From positions 1 through 64,000 of the forward strand of contig NZ_LWFF01000306.1 of NCBI RefSeq assembly GCF_001635685.1: DNA of 64,000 nucleotides. Reading direction: 5' to 3'. Shown piece by piece: positions 60,845 to 64,000 of this stretch (position 1 is the stretch's first letter; every line of letters begins with the position of its first letter). Position numbers and translations under genes: made by a program. Below the pieces are notes generated by a model that saw nothing but the letters and a program-made list of their open reading frames with translations, made no database searches and was not told the DNA's origin. The stretch is from Erythrobacter sp. HI0063 (GTDB taxonomy: Bacteria; Pseudomonadota; Alphaproteobacteria; Sphingomonadales; Sphingomonadaceae).

Positions 60845-63546
60845 GCTATCTCCAGTTCAGTTTCGAAGGTTCGCGCCCAATTGCGCGCGACGCAGCGCCG
60901 CGCCCGATCGAGCGCGTCGAGCAGAGCGGGAAAATCATCGGTTCTCACCAGCCGCGCCAGGACGTTCCGCGCCTCTTCACCCGGCGGCTGCTGGTCGGGC
61001 GCGAGCAGGCGCGCACCCACGAGCAGGCGGGTGAGGAACAGATGCGCCTCGCGCAGATCCTCTTCCACCCGACCCGCACGCGCCAGTTCGGCGATGGCCG
61101 CAGTGAGGTCGGGGGTCAGCGCGATCCGGTCGCGCAATTGCAGGAAATGGACGAGGAATTCGAGATCGACCAGCCCGCCGCGCAGCAGCTTGGCATCGAG
61201 CGGGCCCTTGGCATGCTTATGCGCCGCCATCTCGCTGCGCATGCCGAGAACATCCTCGCGTAATTGGACGGGATCGCGTTCCACCATGGCGATCTCGCGC
61301 ACGATCCCCTCGATCCGCTCACGCGCCGCGTCCGATCCGGCGACCACGCGGCTGCGCATCAGCGCCATGTGCTCCCAGGTCCAGGCATCTTCGCGCTGAT
61401 ACCGGGCGAAGGCATCGATTCCCACCGCCAGCGGCCCCTGCGCGCCCTGCGGCCGGAGCCTCGTATCGACCTCGTAGAGCGCGCCCTCGGCGGTCGGCAC
61501 GCTGAGCGCGGCGCTGACGCGTTGCGCGAGCCGGTTGAAATACAGCGTTCGGCCGAGTGGCCTGCCCCCATCCGATTCCTCGCCCGAAGCGCTATCGCCG
61601 GTGAAGAGATAGACGATGTCGAGATCGGAGGCGTGAGTCAGCGCGCCCCCGCCCAACCGGCCCAATCCCAGCACGGCCAGCCCGCCATCGGCAAAGCGCC
61701 CATGCTTGGCCGCGAATTCTTCCTCCGCCGCCTCCAGCGCGACATTCAGCGCAGCCTCCGCCACCCGCGACAGGGCGCCGGCCACATCGAGCGGGTCCTG
61801 CCGCGCTTCGATCAATTGCATGCCCAGCGCAAACCGTTGCTCGCCCGTTACGACCCGGATGCGATCGAGCTTGCGTTCGTAATCGTCGCCCCGCTCGCCC
61901 CGCGCCATTCTTGTGGCGAGAGCCGCGACATCGCCGGGAAGATCGAAGGCGGATCGGTCGATCAGCGCATCGAGCAGTTCGGGCCGCCGCGCCAGTTCGT
62001 CGGCGAGCGGCGGGGCGAGCGTGAGGCAGGAGACGAGCAGCTGGAAAAGACCTGGGCGCGCCTCCAGCAGGCGGAACAGATTGATCGCGCTCGGCAGCCG
62101 CTCCAGCAGCGATTCGAAGCGGACCAGCGCATGCTCGGGCGCCTCGCTCGCGGCAACGGCTTCGATCAGATCGGGCAGGATCGCCTCGAAGGCCCCGATC
62201 GCCGCCGTGCTGCGCAGCGCGCGATAGCGTCCGTCGCTCCACCGCTCGATCCGCTGCGAGATGGCGTCCGCATCCGCAAAACCGAGCTTTTCCAGCCGAC
62301 CCGGCGCGGCGGGGGACGCAGGCGTGCTGCCATCCTCCGCGATCAGATCGCCGAACAATTCGGCGACCGGCACCGATGTCTGCGCCACCAGATCGACCAG
62401 CGCCGCACCATCCTCCAGTCCGTGCAGCCGCGCGACATTGTCCAATGCCTCGCCTTCGGGAAGGCTGTGCGTCTGGCGATCCGCGACCATCTGCAGCCGG
62501 TGCTCGATCGTGCGCAGCATGTCATAGGCCTCGCCCATGATACGCGCGGTGTCGGGTGCGATATGCGCGGTCGCCGCCAGCGCATCGAGCGCCGCGCGCG
62601 TGCCGCGCGAGCGAAGCGAAGCATCGCGCCCGCCATGGATCAACTGATGCGTCTGGGCGAAGAATTCGATCTCGCGAATGCCGCCGCGCCCCAGCTTCAG
62701 ATTGAAGCCCGGCCCAACCTGCTTCGGCCCCGCATGGCTGTCGCGGATGCGCGCCGTCAGCCGCCGGATTTCGTCGATGGCGCCGAAATCTAGGCTCCGA
62801 CGCCATACGAAGGGTCGGATCGTATCGAGGAACACTTCCCCCGCCGCAATGTCCCCTGCCGCCGCGCGCGCACGGATGAAAGCGGCGCGCTCCCAGGCGA
62901 GGGCCGAGCTTTCGTAATGCGTCGTCGCCGCGCCGATCGGGATCGCCAGCGGGCTGACTTCGGAAGCCGGGCGCAGGCGCAGATCGACACGGAAGACATA
63001 ACCTTCGGGCGTGGTCTCGGACAGGATCCGCACCGTCTCGCGGGCATAGCGTTGCGCCGCTTCGCCCGGCTCGTCGCGCTCCCGGCGGGGCAGCGTTTCG
63101 GGATCGTAGATCAGGATCGGATCGATGTCGGAGCTGTAATTGAGCTCGCCCGCGCCATGTTTGCCAAGCGCCAGACCGATCATCCCGTCAGGCTCCGCCC
63201 CCGGCACGCGGCGCGCGATGGAGGCGGCGATCGCGGCGTGGAGCGCACGGTCGGCAAAGGTCGAAAGCTCGCGCATCACGCGGTCGAGATCGAGCCCGCC
63301 CGCCAGGTCTCCGATCGCCAGCGCCGTCGCCAGCGCCAGCCGCTCGCGCCTGAGGGAGACGCCGGTATCCTCGAGCGCCTCGCCCGCCGCCTTTGCCTTG
63401 AGCAACGCCGCCTCGATATCGCCCGCCTCCAGCAGCGATTCCAGATCCGGCAGGCGCTCCAGCGCGCGCGACAGGAAGGGCGAATGCGCATGCGCCCGTG
63501 CGAGCGCTCCGGGCCAGTCGGGGGACGATGAGGATACGGCGGCCAT
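60841..63546 (-). CDS. glnE: Bifunctional glutamine synthetase adenylyltransferase/deadenylyltransferase
   Basis: A 901-residue enzyme that switches glutamine synthetase on and off by adenylylation. It has two nucleotidyltransferase halves: one with LGKHGAGELNYSSDIDPI, the other with GLGRLGGGALTHASDLDIVY. GLVDLEFLVHFLQL and FNLKLGRGGIREIEFF are the paired helical signatures. The length is standard. It complements gltBD as the nitrogen control in this window. Confidence 0.94.
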   Translation of the reverse strand: MAAVSSSSPDWPGALARAHAHSPFLSRALERLPDLESLLEAGDIEAALLKAKAAGEALEDTGVSLRRERLALATALAIGDLAGGLDLDRVMRELSTFADRALHAAIAASIARRVPGAEPDGMIGLALGKHGAGELNYSSDIDPILIYDPETLPRRERDEPGEAAQRYARETVRILSETTPEGYVFRVDLRLRPASEVSPLAIPIGAATTHYESSALAWERAAFIRARAAAGDIAAGEVFLDTIRPFVWRRSLDFGAIDEIRRLTARIRDSHAGPKQVGPGFNLKLGRGGIREIEFFAQTHQLIHGGRDASLRSRGTRAALDALAATAHIAPDTARIMGEAYDMLRTIEHRLQMVADRQTHSLPEGEALDNVARLHGLEDGAALVDLVAQTSVPVAELFGDLIAEDGSTPASPAAPGRLEKLGFADADAISQRIERWSDGRYRALRSTAAIGAFEAILPDLIEAVAASEAPEHALVRFESLLERLPSAINLFRLLEARPGLFQLLVSCLTLAPPLADELARRPELLDALIDRSAFDLPGDVAALATRMARGERGDDYERKLDRIRVVTGEQRFALGMQLIEARQDPLDVAGALSRVAEAALNVALEAAEEEFAAKHGRFADGGLAVLGLGRLGGGALTHASDLDIVYLFTGDSASGEESDGGRPLGRTLYFNRLAQRVSAALSVPTAEGALYEVDTRLRPQGAQGPLAVGIDAFARYQREDAWTWEHMALMRSRVVAGSDAARERIEGIVREIAMVERDPVQLREDVLGMRSEMAAHKHAKGPLDAKLLRGGLVDLEFLVHFLQLRDRIALTPDLTAAIAELARAGRVEEDLREAHLFLTRLLVGARLLAPDQQPPGEEARNVLARLVRTDDFPALLDALDRARRCVARNWARTFETELEIA

Positions 63547-63647
63547 CGCCCCGCCGCATGCCCGCCGCGCGCTTGCCCCGCAAGGTGCGAGGTGCGACAG
63601 GGCGCGCTTCGATCAGCCCCCTTTCCGCCCCTCACCCGGAGACCGCC

Positions 63648-64000
63648 ATGCCTCAGACCACGCCGACAATGCCTCCCGAATGGGCAAAGCAGGATTGGCT
63701 CTGGATCGGCTTTCCCCACGATGCGGAGGAATGGCCTGACGTCTTGGGCCGCGCGCAGGAGCAGATCGCAGGCTTCGCCAATGCTGTTGCGGAAAGCGGG
63801 CAGGAAGTCCGCCTATTGGTGCGCGACGCCGCCAACGAGGCGCGCGCACGGCAACTCGTCAGCGGCGCAGTGACGCTGGAGCGGCGCGATTATGGCGATG
63901 TCTGGCTGCGCGACACCGGCCCGCTGGTGCTGAGCGACGGCGACAGGCGCGTGGCGCGGCGCTTCCAGTTCAACGGCTGGGGCGGCAAATATCTGATGGA
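63648..64000 (+). CDS. Agmatine deiminase family protein (partial, cut by window end)
   Basis: The first 117 residues are visible, starting MPQTTPTMPPEWAKQDWLWIG, with WIGFPHDAEEW and YGDVWLRDTGPLVLSDG, hallmarks of the agmatine deiminase/peptidylarginine deiminase-type fold. These hydrolyse the guanidino group of agmatine. The catalytic Cys and His lie beyond the window. GGAG precedes ATG 63648; it is divergent from glnE across 101 bases. Confidence 0.88.
   Translation, partial: MPQTTPTMPPEWAKQDWLWIGFPHDAEEWPDVLGRAQEQIAGFANAVAESGQEVRLLVRDAANEARARQLVSGAVTLERRDYGDVWLRDTGPLVLSDGDRRVARRFQFNGWGGKYLM

Overview
The window is a GC-rich stretch of an alphaproteobacterial chromosome. It most likely comes from the order Sphingomonadales, perhaps a member of Erythrobacteraceae. 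This is inferred from the leuS-lptE-holA block with a DUF3576 lipoprotein beside it, the alphaproteobacterial ribbon-helix-helix protein, GGAAC-type ECF/EcfG-like promoter candidates, PHA genes and exosortase-A accessory genes. I found no rRNA, tRNA, CRISPR array, prophage, transposase or replication origin. Coding density is high, and many neighbours overlap by 1 or 4 bases (ATGA, GTGA, TAATG), so translational coupling is common.

Layout. 1-7.6 kb: the end of an M24 peptidase, a VOC protein, an EF-hand protein, a HerA/YjgR-like ATPase, a fused pabB-pabC gene coupled to an RluA-type pseudouridine synthase and arfB, then rpmG and lolA. 7.6-12.2 kb: a strong terminator closing a possible small RNA, a lipoprotein alkaline phosphatase, exonuclease III coupled to ribA (which seems to lack a standard start codon), and a beta-helix protein. 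12.2-18 kb: recQ, two tiny lipoproteins ahead of an acyl-CoA dehydrogenase, a MaoC-type dehydratase and phenylalanine hydroxylase. 18-24 kb: a small acidic lipoprotein, a GlsB-type membrane protein, uppP, an M13 peptidase and an ABC exporter. 24-27.8 kb: intracellular PHA depolymerase, a small lipoprotein, a thiolase, a REP pair and a MaoC hydratase. 27.8-31.9 kb: an exosortase-A-type ligase with a 59-residue membrane protein not in ordinary gene calls, a divergent glycosyltransferase and an acidic membrane protein. 32-38.2 kb: gltB-gltD. 38.3-47 kb: a small secreted protein, ung, ribonuclease D, lptC-lptA, holA-lptE-leuS, a DUF3576 lipoprotein and a secreted protein behind an ECF-like promoter. 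47-54 kb: acetoacetyl-CoA reductase, an EEP-family protein, fumC, a membrane-anchored LuxR-type regulator, an RHH protein coupled to a lipoprotein hydrolase, and murA. 54-64 kb: flotillin-YqiJ pair, acyl-CoA synthetase, M23 peptidase, the operon glnE-bcp-DUF455, and the start of an agmatine deiminase.

How the genes connect. Envelope building is the main theme: lptC/lptA/lptE, lolA, uppP, murA, an M23 peptidase and flotillin, together with sugar-polymer genes. PHA and acyl-CoA metabolism is scattered over the window (depolymerase, thiolase, two MaoC proteins, acetoacetyl-CoA reductase, acyl-CoA dehydrogenase and synthetase). Nitrogen assimilation is represented by gltBD and glnE. No complete new system is evident. 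The most unusual material is non-coding: a terminator whose 3' arm can also pair with the uppP Shine-Dalgarno, a pseudoknot-capable element between flotillin and murA, a three-way-junction fold after phaB, and the possible small RNA near 7.7 kb. Protein-level leads are the membrane-bound LuxR-DUF4019 regulator, the 59-residue partner of the exosortase-type ligase, and the ECF-promoted secreted protein.
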